Shown here: positions 23,035 to 31,040 of the stretch, one piece after another
How the letters are laid out: every line of letters begins with the position of its first letter
How positions within the stretch are numbered: position 1 is the stretch's first letter
DNA from: Leifsonia poae
Lineage (GTDB): Bacteria > Actinomycetota > Actinomycetes > Actinomycetales > Microbacteriaceae
Direction of reading: 5' to 3'
DNA length: 39,825 nt
NCBI RefSeq assembly: GCF_020009625.1
Contig: NZ_JAIHLP010000004.1
Coordinates: forward strand, 1 to 39,825
The notes under the pieces: model-generated
Seen by the model: only the letters and a program-made list of their open reading frames with translations
What the model was told of the DNA's origin: nothing
Database searches by the model: none
Program-made: the position numbers and the translations under genes

Positions 23035-24233
23035 CTTTTGGTGGAGGTCCTGGACCGCCTGGGGGAACTCAAAAGCATGCCGGCCGACGCGAGCAGCACG
23101 TCGCTGATCGCTCGCGGCGACGTCGCCCGCTCACGTCGACGAGCCTCGTCGCGTGCTCGAATTGCGGCGTCCGATTCTGCCCGGATGCGGGCAAACTCAC
23201 CGGGGGAAAGCGATGCTCGACGCTGCCTCTCGGCCTCCCTCTCACGAGCGGCCTGCGCACGCTGAGCTTGCAGCTCACGCGCCCGCTTGTCGCTCGCGAC
23301 GGCCGGGGGAGTCTCGCCGGGCTCGATCGTCTGCCGGATCATCCATGCGAAGTAGCGCAACGGATCTTCTGCCGTGTGCAGCTTCTCGTGTGCGGCGGGG
23401 AACCGACCAGCGATCCGCTGCGTTAGCTCGCCCAGCGACCACGACTCCGCCACGCCGGCACGGCGTAGCAGCTGATCGATCTGGCCGATGTGGCGGCCGC
23501 GCGCCAGGGCGTTCCCATAGTGGCGATCCAGCTGTGCGAGGAACCGCTGACGGGTGATCGCGCGTACCTGCGGGACTGGACGTACATGCTTGACCGGATC
23601 GCCCTTCTTCCGTCCAGGCTCGGGCCGCGGAGCGGCCTCCGATTGCGCGCTTGCGCGCGTTTGCTCTAACGAGAATTCGTAAGTTGATAGAGGGTTTTGA
23701 GCGTTAACAGGTAGGTGGACATTCTTAGTGTTCACCGACGACTTATCCACAGCCGGCAGGGTCAGCGCGAGCACCGAGGCGGCCCGCAGTTGCACACTCT
23801 GGTGCAGCGCTCTGGCGGCCTCTCGCTCGTCCGCGTAGAGGTACCGGCCCTCTGCTACGGTCGCGGCAAACCCGAGCGCTTCGAGCGTCCTCGTGGCACG
23901 CTGGATGGTCTTAGCGCAGCGCTCCACCGCACCGCCCACGGTGTCATGCGCCACGGTGACGCTGCGGCCCGTGGCGACGTCGGCGCGCTCGGCGTACTCG
24001 GCAGCAATCGCTAGCAGGGTGCGTCGTGCAACCTTCCGGGACGCACGTGCCGCCTCGCCCTCCGGAGTACCCAGAGCGGCCGTGAGCGCCGCAAGCCAAT
24101 GCTCGCGACCTCGCCATGCGACGATCGGCCCGTAGGCACCTTCGGGCACCGGCAGCGACCAGCTGCGCGGACGCGACGCACCCGGTCGCTCCGAGGCGGG
24201 CCCAGGGGTCGACAGGCCGACGCCCGCCGACAC
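23010..24233 (-). CDS. Putative plasmid replication initiator (helix-turn-helix Rep)
   Basis: 407 residues from a GTG at 24233. The N-terminal part (about residues 50-170) looks like a winged-helix replication or primase-like domain (LAALTAALGTPEGEAARASR, AVERCAKTIQRATRTLEALGF). A linker follows, then a basic region (VKHVRPVPQVRAITRQRFLA), a second helical domain and a long charged coiled coil (ARELQAQRAQAAREREAERQ). Proteins with this layout act as initiators on actinobacterial plasmids. No other replication gene is visible, which supports the call. The last 20 residues are low-complexity Ser/Arg and may be out of frame. No catalytic motif was found. Confidence 0.55.
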   Translation of the reverse strand: MSAGVGLSTPGPASERPGASRPRSWSLPVPEGAYGPIVAWRGREHWLAALTAALGTPEGEAARASRKVARRTLLAIAAEYAERADVATGRSVTVAHDTVGGAVERCAKTIQRATRTLEALGFAATVAEGRYLYADEREAARALHQSVQLRAASVLALTLPAVDKSSVNTKNVHLPVNAQNPLSTYEFSLEQTRASAQSEAAPRPEPGRKKGDPVKHVRPVPQVRAITRQRFLAQLDRHYGNALARGRHIGQIDQLLRRAGVAESWSLGELTQRIAGRFPAAHEKLHTAEDPLRYFAWMIRQTIEPGETPPAVASDKRARELQAQRAQAAREREAERQRRASLSPGEFARIRAESDAAIRARDEARRRERATSPRAISDVLLASAGMLLSSPRRSRTSTKRCSTCTRF

Positions 24234-24310
24234 GCCGACGGGCGGTGATGCTGTACCTAGGGTTAGCGAGTACGCCTGGTGTACTATTTGGGCATCTCCT
24301 TCGAGACGCG

Positions 24311-24328
24311 AAGAACCCTCCGGTTCTT
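24311..24328. other. Hairpin upstream of the Rep gene
   Basis: AAGAACC (24311-24317) and GGTTCTT (24322-24328) form a perfect 7-bp stem with a 4-base loop, in the 195-base gap before rep. It has no T tract. It could be part of a 5' leader or an attenuator of the rep transcript. Confidence 0.4.
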
Positions 24329-24395
24329 CCGGCTTGAGTTGAAATCGTCAGAACCGACCAGTCGCCAAACTTGAAGCGGCTCTGACAAAGGCTTC

Positions 24396-24423
24396 TAGGC
24401 CCGTCGCGAAAGCGGCGGGCCTA
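24396..24423 (-). terminator. Hairpin after the small ribbon-helix-helix gene
   Basis: TAGGCCCGTCGC and GCGGCGGGCCTA pair over 12 positions, one a G-U wobble, around a GAAA loop. It begins six bases beyond the stop of the gene at 24429. The T tract is weak, but the stem is strong and probably isolates that gene from rep. Confidence 0.6.
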
Positions 24424-24428
24424 ATGCG

Positions 24429-24656
24429 TTAACCGGTGTTGATGGGCAGCTCCTCGCTGTTGTCGGGCGTCCACCACGTCGGAACGCCATGCTCATCGAG
24501 GTCGAGACGATCGATCATCTCTTCCAGGAGAACGGCAGCTGAGACACCCATCGCTGCTGCGACGGCGTCCATCTTGTCCTTCGACGTCTGTTCGATCTTC
24601 CAACCCACCGATACGGGCTTGACCCGTGTACCGCGGGGGAGACGTCGAGCTGTCAT
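24429..24656 (-). CDS. Small ribbon-helix-helix-like protein
   Basis: 75 residues. A basic start (MTARRLPRGTRVKPVSVGWK) is followed by an RHH-like helix pair (SKDKMDAVAAAMGVSAAVLL, EEMIDRLDLDE). Such small proteins often control copy number or transfer genes. The ATG at 24656 lies six bases after a TAGTGT -10-like box (24663-24668), again suggesting a leaderless transcript. CTAGCG is directly repeated just upstream (24666-24671 and 24678-24683). Located upstream of rep, it is a candidate copy-control repressor; this is inference. Confidence 0.55.
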   Translation of the reverse strand: MTARRLPRGTRVKPVSVGWKIEQTSKDKMDAVAAAMGVSAAVLLEEMIDRLDLDEHGVPTWWTPDNSEELPINTG

Positions 24657-24732
24657 GTCGTCACACTAGCGATAGAGCTAGCGTTAATCAGCGACGCGTC
24701 GGCGTGTCGAAACGGATATGTCCGAATCTGGC

Positions 24733-24748
24733 TGACACGTACGTGTCA
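24733..24748. promoter_or_regulatory. 18-bp palindrome family, site 3 of 3
   Basis: TGACACGTACGTGTCA has the same core as the sites at 14148 and 17475. It lies 77 bases upstream of the small ribbon-helix-helix gene and beyond the end of the sugar operon. The rest of 24657-24983 holds only a weak hairpin (24927-24955). Confidence 0.55.
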
Positions 24749-24926
24749 AAAGGTGTTCCCAAGCTTCTGGACCACTCTGTGTGGCCTAAGGCTGACGGAC
24801 CAGCGGGCGCAACCTTTTCCACTCCGCCTCACATCAGTTCGAAGTTCAAGTCGATGAATCCGCCACAAGCTATGGCACGCCACCGACAGGCGTTTACTCG
24901 ATGGGCTGACAGGCAGGGCACGAGAA

Positions 24927-24955
24927 CCGGCGGCCGACATGCAATCGACCGCCGG
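24927..24955 (-). terminator. Possible terminator of the sugar operon
   Basis: CCGGCGG (24927-24933) and CCGCCGG (24949-24955) form a 7-bp stem with a 15-base loop, 29 bases beyond the stop of the binding-protein gene. No T tract follows, so the call is tentative. Confidence 0.4.
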
Positions 24956-24983
24956 CTGCTCGCCGCTGACACGGGTGAACGCT

Positions 24984-26234
24984 CTAGCCGAGGAGCGTGT
25001 CGACCTGTTTCGCTGCGTCGGAGAGTGCCTGCTCCACGTCTTTGCCCTGCTGCGCCTGCTGGAGCGCGAGCGTGATGATGTTCTCGAGCTGGGACTCCTG
25101 CTTGACACCCGGCGGGAGCACGACGTGCTCGATCGAGTCGAGGACGGCCTGGCGGTTTGCCGGCTTGCCCGCGGTCAGGTAGGCCGACAGCTTGCTCTGA
25201 TCCGAGATGGCCGGGACCTCCCAGGCGGAGCTGATCCGCTGCTGCACGGTCGTGTCACTGCTGGTGAGGTACTCGATCCATTCGAGCGCCTCCTTCGGGT
25301 GCTTCGTGCTCTTCGAGATCACCGCCGCGTTGCTGAAGAACTGCGACGCCTTCTGGGCATCCCCCGGGTCGACCACGATGTCCCAGTCGTCCTTCATGGA
25401 GTCAAGCTCGGAGAACGCCCAGATGCCCTGCTCCATCATCGCGAGCTTCCCGTCCAGAAACAGCTGGGACTCTCCTCCCGAGCCGAGCTGCGCGGCGGTC
25501 GGCATAGTGGTGCCGACCTTTCCGATCAGCCAGTTCGCCGCCTTCACTCCGGCCGTGCTGTCGAAGACGGCCTTCGTCTTGTTCGCGTTCAGGATGGAGC
25601 CGCCGGCCTGCGCGATGGCCTTATAGAACTCCGAGAACTGCACCGGCTGATAATCCCCGTAGATGCCGGCGGCCCGATCTGTGAGCTTCTTAGCGGCGGC
25701 CTGCTCATCCGCCCACGTCCACGAGTTCGTCGGGTAGGCGAGCCCCGCCTTGTCAAACATGGTCTTGTTGTACGCAAGGACGACGCTTGAGAAACTCTCC
25801 GGCAGGCCGTACTGCTTGCCCGAAAGCGTGAACGACTGATACGGCTTCTTGGCGTAGACCGATGAGTCCACGGAGAGTCCGTTCGAATTGAGATCCAGCA
25901 GGGCGTCCGAACCGGCGAACGACAGGTAGTTCGCGTAGTCCAGCTCGAAGGTGTCGGGGGCGCTGCCGCCGGAGACGCGCGTGCGGACGTTCGTGAAGTA
26001 GTTGTCGTACGCGGCCGTGGTCACCTTGATGGCGATGTTCGGGTGGCTCTTCTCGAACGCCGCGATGATGGCATCGAGCTGCTTCGTGTGGTCAGGGGAC
26101 GAGGAGAAATTGGCGTATTCGAGCGTCACCTTCTCATCGGAACCGCCGTTTCCCTGGCTGCAGCCCGACAGCGCGACCGCGGTAATTCCCGCGAGCATCG
26201 CCGCGACCGCGGTGAGTGCCTTGCCTCTTTTCAT
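24984..26234 (-). CDS. Sugar ABC transporter substrate-binding lipoprotein (MalE-like)
   Basis: 416 residues from the ATG at 26234, which has AAAGG eight bases upstream (a GTG at 26243 would add three residues). A lipoprotein signal ends in the lipobox LSGC near residue 25. The mature protein follows the family 1 extracellular solute-binding pattern: FEKSHPNIAIKV, SGGSAPDTFELDYANY, YGLPESFSSVVLAYNKTMFD, FLDGKLAMMEQGIW. It would capture an oligosaccharide outside the membrane and hand it to the two permeases encoded upstream. Two GH13 enzymes in the operon suggest maltose, trehalose, sucrose or isomalto-oligosaccharides. This is the last gene of the operon. Confidence 0.9.
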   Translation of the reverse strand: MKRGKALTAVAAMLAGITAVALSGCSQGNGGSDEKVTLEYANFSSSPDHTKQLDAIIAAFEKSHPNIAIKVTTAAYDNYFTNVRTRVSGGSAPDTFELDYANYLSFAGSDALLDLNSNGLSVDSSVYAKKPYQSFTLSGKQYGLPESFSSVVLAYNKTMFDKAGLAYPTNSWTWADEQAAAKKLTDRAAGIYGDYQPVQFSEFYKAIAQAGGSILNANKTKAVFDSTAGVKAANWLIGKVGTTMPTAAQLGSGGESQLFLDGKLAMMEQGIWAFSELDSMKDDWDIVVDPGDAQKASQFFSNAAVISKSTKHPKEALEWIEYLTSSDTTVQQRISSAWEVPAISDQSKLSAYLTAGKPANRQAVLDSIEHVVLPPGVKQESQLENIITLALQQAQQGKDVEQALSDAAKQVDTLLG

Positions 26235-26258
26235 GTTGCGCACCTTTCGTGTGTCCGC

Positions 26259-27083
26259 TCAGCCTTTGAGTCCGGACATTGAGACCCCTTGCAGCACATA
26301 CCGTTGTGCGAAGAGGAAGACAGCGATGACAGGAACCACCGAGACTGCCGCCCCCGCGAGCACCATGTTCCAGTTCTTGTCGTAGACGCCCGACATGTTT
26401 GACAGTCCCAGAGGAAGGGTCATCATGTCGGTGCTGTGAATCGCGATGAGCGGCCAGAGGAAGCTGTTCCATGCGCCCATGAAGGAGAAGATCGCGACGG
26501 TCGCAAGGATCGGTTTCGACATGGGCACGACAATGCTGAAGAACACCCGAATATGCCCTGCGCCGTCCACAAAGGCGGCTTCCTCGATCTCACGGGGCAG
26601 TTGGAGGAACGCCTGCCGCAGCAGGAAAATCCCGAACGGCATAGCGATATCGGGCAGGATTAGCGCCGCGTAGGTATCGAGGAGGTTCATCGACTTGAAC
26701 TCAACAAAGAGCGGGACGATCAACACCTGGAACGGCACCATCAGTGTCGCGAGGACCAACACGAACAGAGCGTTGCGTCCGGGGAACTCCAGCCGCGTGA
26801 ATCCATAAGCCGCGAGGGCACTGGTGGTGACCTGGATCACCGTGAGCACGCCGGAGACCAGGATGCTGTTCAGCATCCATCGCAGCATCGGTTCGTTCTC
26901 GAATAGCTGGACGTACCCGCTGACGTCGAACGGCTGGGGGATCAGCTGAGGCGGCGTGCGGAACAGGTTCCCCGGGGCCGTGAGCGAGGTGGAGATCATC
27001 CACACGAACGGGAAGAGGAACACGATCGCGCCCGCGACCATCACCACGATGATCGTGGGTTTGCCGAGTCGGAGTCTATGCAT
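26259..27083 (-). CDS. Sugar ABC transporter permease (MalG-like)
   Basis: 274 residues, six predicted membrane helices. The cytoplasmic EAA loop reads EEAAFVDGAGHIRVFFSIVVP (about residues 182-202), the contact for the ABC ATPase. The N-terminus (TIIVVMVAGAIVFLFPFVWM) and YGFTRLEFPGRNALF are typical of the MalG/UgpE class. The start overlaps the preceding permease by eight bases, so the two are translated together. No ATPase gene is in the operon or window; such systems commonly use a shared chromosomal MsiK-type ATPase. Confidence 0.9.
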   Translation of the reverse strand: MHRLRLGKPTIIVVMVAGAIVFLFPFVWMISTSLTAPGNLFRTPPQLIPQPFDVSGYVQLFENEPMLRWMLNSILVSGVLTVIQVTTSALAAYGFTRLEFPGRNALFVLVLATLMVPFQVLIVPLFVEFKSMNLLDTYAALILPDIAMPFGIFLLRQAFLQLPREIEEAAFVDGAGHIRVFFSIVVPMSKPILATVAIFSFMGAWNSFLWPLIAIHSTDMMTLPLGLSNMSGVYDKNWNMVLAGAAVSVVPVIAVFLFAQRYVLQGVSMSGLKG

Positions 27084-27960
27084 CGTAGGTGACCCATCGT
27101 CGTTGGAGGCGGAATTGGACGAGCGTGAAGACGAGGATGATCGCGAACAGCACCCAGCTCATCGCGGATGCGCCGCCCATGTCTCCGTACGAGAACGCTT
27201 GCTGCACGACCTGCTGGAGGATGACCGTCGTCGAGCCGGCGGGACCCCCGCCGGTCATGATGTAGACCTGGTCAAAGACCTGGAACCCGCCGATCAGGCT
27301 CAGGACCACCACGAAGAAGATCGACGGTGTCAGAAGCGGGAGGGTGATGTAGAAGAGTCGTTTGACGGATCCGGCGCCGTCGAGGCGCGCCGCCTCGTAG
27401 AGGTGCGTCGGGATCGATTGCAGCCCGGCCAGCAGGATAAGCATGTTGAAGCCCATGTCCTTCCAGACCGACGCGATGATCACAGCGGGCATCGCCCACA
27501 CGGGATCCGTCCACCAGCCGGGGCCGGAGATGCCGACGAGCCCGAGGAGGAAGTTTACGATTCCGCCGTCGGGGCTCAGCAGCCACTTCCATAGCAGCGC
27601 GACGACGATCCAACTGGTGACCACCGGCAGGTAGTAGATGGCACGGAACACCCCGCGTCCGCGGATCTTCGTGTTGAGCAGCAGGGCGAGGACAAGCGCG
27701 CCGAGCAGCACGAGCGGCACGTAACCGCAGAGATAGTAGAGCGTGTGTAGGAGCGCCTGACCGAAGTCCGCGTTCGTGAGGACCTTCGCGTAGTTCTTCA
27801 GTCCCACGAACGTGGCGGGACTTAGGAGGTCCCAATTCAGGAGGCTCGTCCACAGCGACGAGATCATGGGGTAAAACCGGAAGGCAATCAGTGGGACGAC
27901 CGCGGGCCCAATGAAAAGCAGGATTAGTCCGGCCTTGCGCCAGCCTCGGGTGCCGACCAT
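27076..27960 (-). CDS. Sugar ABC transporter permease (MalF-like)
   Basis: 294 residues with about six membrane helices (GLILLFIGPAVVPLIAFRFY, YVPLVLLGALVLALLLN, AIYYLPVVTSWIVVALLW) and the EAA loop YEAARLDGAGSVKRLFYITLP near residues 195-215. This is the MalF/UgpA class. Its ATG overlaps the stop of the GH13 gene as ATGA. It pairs with the MalG-like protein as the membrane channel for the sugar captured by the lipoprotein. Confidence 0.9.
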   Translation of the reverse strand: MVGTRGWRKAGLILLFIGPAVVPLIAFRFYPMISSLWTSLLNWDLLSPATFVGLKNYAKVLTNADFGQALLHTLYYLCGYVPLVLLGALVLALLLNTKIRGRGVFRAIYYLPVVTSWIVVALLWKWLLSPDGGIVNFLLGLVGISGPGWWTDPVWAMPAVIIASVWKDMGFNMLILLAGLQSIPTHLYEAARLDGAGSVKRLFYITLPLLTPSIFFVVVLSLIGGFQVFDQVYIMTGGGPAGSTTVILQQVVQQAFSYGDMGGASAMSWVLFAIILVFTLVQFRLQRRWVTYDA

Positions 27961-29309
27961 CAGTCGACCTCCCCAATGAGCAACGGGTTCCGTCTGGTAG
28001 GCCAGCTCACGAGAGCCGCCACGTCGAGGACGACGGCGGGTGCCGCGGTGTGCAGCAGGCCGTTCGCGACGACCACCTCGGCCTCAGCGAGCAGGTCGGT
28101 GTACCGGCCGTCGGGAATTCGCACGGGCACGGGACCGCCGGTACCGTCCACGTCGAACAGGCCGAGGAGGGTGTGCGGTTCATCGGCCTCGATCGCGCTC
28201 CACGACAGCCCGATCCACGGAGCGGACTCGAGCACGTCAAAGCGACGCAACCAACGCGTCTTCTTCTTCGCGCTGATCAATCGTGTGAGCACCGCCGACA
28301 GGTCAACTCCGGACCAGTCGACGGGTTCGCGCTCGAAGAGCGAAGGCCTAGCCGCGGCGGAGGCCTCCTGCCCGGCGTACATCAGGAACGGGCCGGGGAG
28401 CAGAGCCGTCAAGGCAGTCCAGGCGAAGGCGCGATCGGTGCTGAGGAAGCTTTGCACACGTGCGTTGTCGTGATTCTCGACGCAGCGTAGCTTCATGGCG
28501 GTCGGCGGCCGGGTGAGGCCCTGCCACTGGACGAGGTCTACGTACTGTAGCGCGGATGCACGACCGTCTGTCGCGTTGCGCCACAACTGCCACGTGTCGT
28601 AGGGGTACTCGATGTCGAACGCCTGGAACACCTCCGCGTCCTCGTGCACGGTGATGCCGGCGCGGCGGCAGAACGCGATCATCCCAGGGTCGACGGTCTC
28701 GGCGATCCACAGGGTCCCCGGGTGCGCCGCATCTACGACAGCTCGCGCATCCAGCCAAAAGTCGAGCGGGACGAGGGATGCGACGTCGCAGCGGAACCCG
28801 TCCACACCCCGAGCCGCCCAAAACAGAAGAACCTCGAGGAGGTGGGCTCGGACAGCTCTGTCGAAGACGAGCTCGGCGACGTCCCCCCACTCGGGGATCG
28901 ACCCTGTTGGTTCTGCGGCGACGTCGCGCATGACAGCGTCAGGCAGCTCCTGGGCGAGCACGGCGTCCGGTGAGACGTGATGGAACACGATGTCGAGCAC
29001 GACGCGCAGGTCCAGCGCGTGCGCGCGGGTCACCAGCTCGTCGAAGTCGCCGTCGGTGCCCTGCTCCGGGTCGATCCGCCGGTAGTCCTGGATCGCGTAC
29101 GGGCTTCCGACTGATCCGATGCGGCGCTCGCGACCGATCGGCTGGACCGGGGTGAGATAGAGGATGTCGGCCCCGAGGGCGCTGATGCGCTCGAGCTCTG
29201 CCGTGACCGCCCGGAGGCTTCCATCGGCGGAGAACGCCCGTGGATACACCTGGTAAATCGTGGCCGCCGCGATGTCGGAGTCCGGCGCGATGAATGACGT
29301 CTCAGCCAT
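27960..29309 (-). CDS. GH13 alpha-amylase family glycosidase (second enzyme)
   Basis: 449 residues; the ATG at 29309 overlaps the end of the alpha-glucosidase by eight bases, which fixes the start. Translation upstream of it belongs to another frame. The barrel starts at IYQVYPRAF. Conserved region I is DIVFHHV. The nucleophile is Asp175 (GFRCDV), the acid/base Glu204 (WIAETVD) and the transition-state Asp281 (ENHD). It is shorter than typical oligo-1,6-glucosidases, with a small C-terminal beta domain. The substrate is an alpha-glucoside, probably the intracellular product of the transporter. No signal peptide is present, so it is cytoplasmic. Confidence 0.88.
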   Translation of the reverse strand: MAETSFIAPDSDIAAATIYQVYPRAFSADGSLRAVTAELERISALGADILYLTPVQPIGRERRIGSVGSPYAIQDYRRIDPEQGTDGDFDELVTRAHALDLRVVLDIVFHHVSPDAVLAQELPDAVMRDVAAEPTGSIPEWGDVAELVFDRAVRAHLLEVLLFWAARGVDGFRCDVASLVPLDFWLDARAVVDAAHPGTLWIAETVDPGMIAFCRRAGITVHEDAEVFQAFDIEYPYDTWQLWRNATDGRASALQYVDLVQWQGLTRPPTAMKLRCVENHDNARVQSFLSTDRAFAWTALTALLPGPFLMYAGQEASAAARPSLFEREPVDWSGVDLSAVLTRLISAKKKTRWLRRFDVLESAPWIGLSWSAIEADEPHTLLGLFDVDGTGGPVPVRIPDGRYTDLLAEAEVVVANGLLHTAAPAVVLDVAALVSWPTRRNPLLIGEVD

Positions 29310-30969
29310 GCTGGTACCAGACGGTGGTGTCGGGTTCGAGACGCACGGGACCGTCGGTGGGGACGGAACCGTCGCTGAACAGGTAGACGCGCTCTGCCTC
29401 GAGTGTGACGGAGTGAGAGCCGAAGTTGGTCGCGGACGTCCAGCCGTTCGGCCGGCGGAACGCCACGACATCCGGCGCGATGTCGAGCCACTCCAGACGC
29501 TCGTCAGTCTGCAGCATTCGCCGACCGGCGAGCGCGTCCTGGTAGAGGGACAGCACCGAACCCGAGCGTCCGCTCTGGGTATCGACCGCGAACTCGGCGA
29601 ACCAGGCCGGCTGCGGCAGGTGCGCACCACCCGCGCCGAAGCCGAAGGAAGGCCCGTCTGCCGTCCACGGGAGCGGCACGCGGCAGCCGTCCCGGCCGAT
29701 TTCCTGACCTCCGGTGCGGAAGAACGTGGGATCCTGGCGGTCGTCGCCGGGGATGTCGGCGACCTCCGGCAGACCGAGCTCCTCACCTTGGTACAGGTAC
29801 ACACTGCCGGGCAGCGCCATCGCCAGCAGGGTGGCGGCGTTAGCGCGGCGCAGGCCCAGGTCGCGGTCCTCCCGCGGTTCCACGCCATGGGAGAGGAGCC
29901 ACGCGTGGCCCTCGCTGTCTGTGGAGGGGAGGCCGAACCGGGTGGCGTGTCTGACCATGTCGTGGTTGGAGAACACCCACGTGCTGGAGCTCCCGCTCTG
30001 CGCCGAGAGATCGAGGTTCTCCTCCACGATGCGCCGGAACTGCGCGGCGTCCCAGGTGGCCTTGAGGAGGTCGAAGTTGAATGCCTGTCCGAGGCCCTGC
30101 TCGGTGGCGTAGCGGATCCGCCGCTCCGCGGGCACCCAGGCCTCCGCGACGGCGGTGAGCGGTGGCGTGTAGCGGTCGAACAGGCGTCGCCACTCCGCAT
30201 AGATCTCGTGCACTTCGTCGCGGTCCCAGATCGGATGCGTCCCGACTGGGAAGTGTGTTGGGTCTTCGAGCTGGACCTGCGTCGGCAGCTCAACTCCCAG
30301 CCCCTTGGTCAGAGCGTGGGCGACGTCGACACGGAATCCGTCGACCCCGCGATCTGCCCAGAACTCAAGGGTGGTCAGAAAGTCCTGTCGCACCTCGGGA
30401 TTCGACCAGTTCCAGTCGGGCTGCTCGCGAGCGAACAGGTGCAGATACCACTGCCCATCCGGCACGCGGGTCCAGGCCGGCCCTCCGAAGATCGACGTCC
30501 AGTCCGACGGTGGCTCTGAGCCGTCCGGGCCGCGCCCGTCGCGGAAGATGTAGCGGTCGCGGGCGGCGGAACCGGGTACGCTGCGCAGGGCTTCCTGAAA
30601 CCAAGCGTGCTGATCGGAGCTGTGGTTCGGCACGATGTCGACAATCACCTTGATGTCGACGTCATGGAGGCGGGCGACCAGCGCGTCGAAGTCCGCAAGC
30701 GTACCGATGCGCGGGTCGACGTCGCGATAATCCGCGACGTCGTAGCCGCCGTCCGCGAGCTCGGACGGGTAGAACGGGCTCAGCCAGACTGCGTCGATGC
30801 CGAGATCGCGCAGGTAGTCGATGCGGGAGATCAGCCCAAGGAAGTCGCCTACTCCGTCGCCGTTACCGTCCGCGAAGCTGCGCGGATACACCTGATACAC
30901 GGCTGCCTGCCGCCACCACCGGTCGGGAGATTCCACACGGGTGGCGTTCAGAACGCTTTCGGTCACCAT
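29302..30969 (-). CDS. GH13 alpha-glucosidase (oligo-1,6-glucosidase/AglA type), intact copy
   Basis: 555 residues, first gene of the sugar operon; ATG at 30969 with AAGGA six bases upstream. The N-terminal barrel carries VYQVYPRSFADGNGDGVGDF and LGIDAVWLSPFYPSELADGG. Conserved region I is DIVPNH (about 111-116), the nucleophile Asp215 (GFRVDVAH), the acid/base Glu276 (AVAEAW) and the transition-state Asp337 (SNHD). The PSELADGGYDVADYRDV pattern is typical of alpha-glucosidases of GH13 subfamilies 23/30. It hydrolyses terminal alpha-glucosidic bonds in the cytoplasm. No signal peptide. A ROK regulator diverges from its promoter. Confidence 0.92.
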   Translation of the reverse strand: MVTESVLNATRVESPDRWWRQAAVYQVYPRSFADGNGDGVGDFLGLISRIDYLRDLGIDAVWLSPFYPSELADGGYDVADYRDVDPRIGTLADFDALVARLHDVDIKVIVDIVPNHSSDQHAWFQEALRSVPGSAARDRYIFRDGRGPDGSEPPSDWTSIFGGPAWTRVPDGQWYLHLFAREQPDWNWSNPEVRQDFLTTLEFWADRGVDGFRVDVAHALTKGLGVELPTQVQLEDPTHFPVGTHPIWDRDEVHEIYAEWRRLFDRYTPPLTAVAEAWVPAERRIRYATEQGLGQAFNFDLLKATWDAAQFRRIVEENLDLSAQSGSSSTWVFSNHDMVRHATRFGLPSTDSEGHAWLLSHGVEPREDRDLGLRRANAATLLAMALPGSVYLYQGEELGLPEVADIPGDDRQDPTFFRTGGQEIGRDGCRVPLPWTADGPSFGFGAGGAHLPQPAWFAEFAVDTQSGRSGSVLSLYQDALAGRRMLQTDERLEWLDIAPDVVAFRRPNGWTSATNFGSHSVTLEAERVYLFSDGSVPTDGPVRLEPDTTVWYQHG

Positions 30970-30996
30970 TGATCCTTCCGAGAGAGACGATCCAGA

Positions 30997-31015
30997 ATTT
31001 ATCTAGGTTCTAAAT
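30997..31015. promoter_or_regulatory. Candidate ROK operator (right copy)
   Basis: ATTTATCTAGGTTCTAAAT, identical to the left-copy site at 1707-1725. It lies between the divergent start codons, where one bound dimer could repress both directions. Confidence 0.45.
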
Positions 31016-31028
31016 CTAAGACGTGCAC

Positions 31029-31040
31029 TATTGTTGTCAC
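31029..31040 (+). promoter_or_regulatory. Leaderless -10 region of the ROK gene (right copy)
   Basis: TATTGT (31029-31034), then TGTCAC and ATG. This copy has the correct reading frame. No ribosome-binding site is present. Confidence 0.5.
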
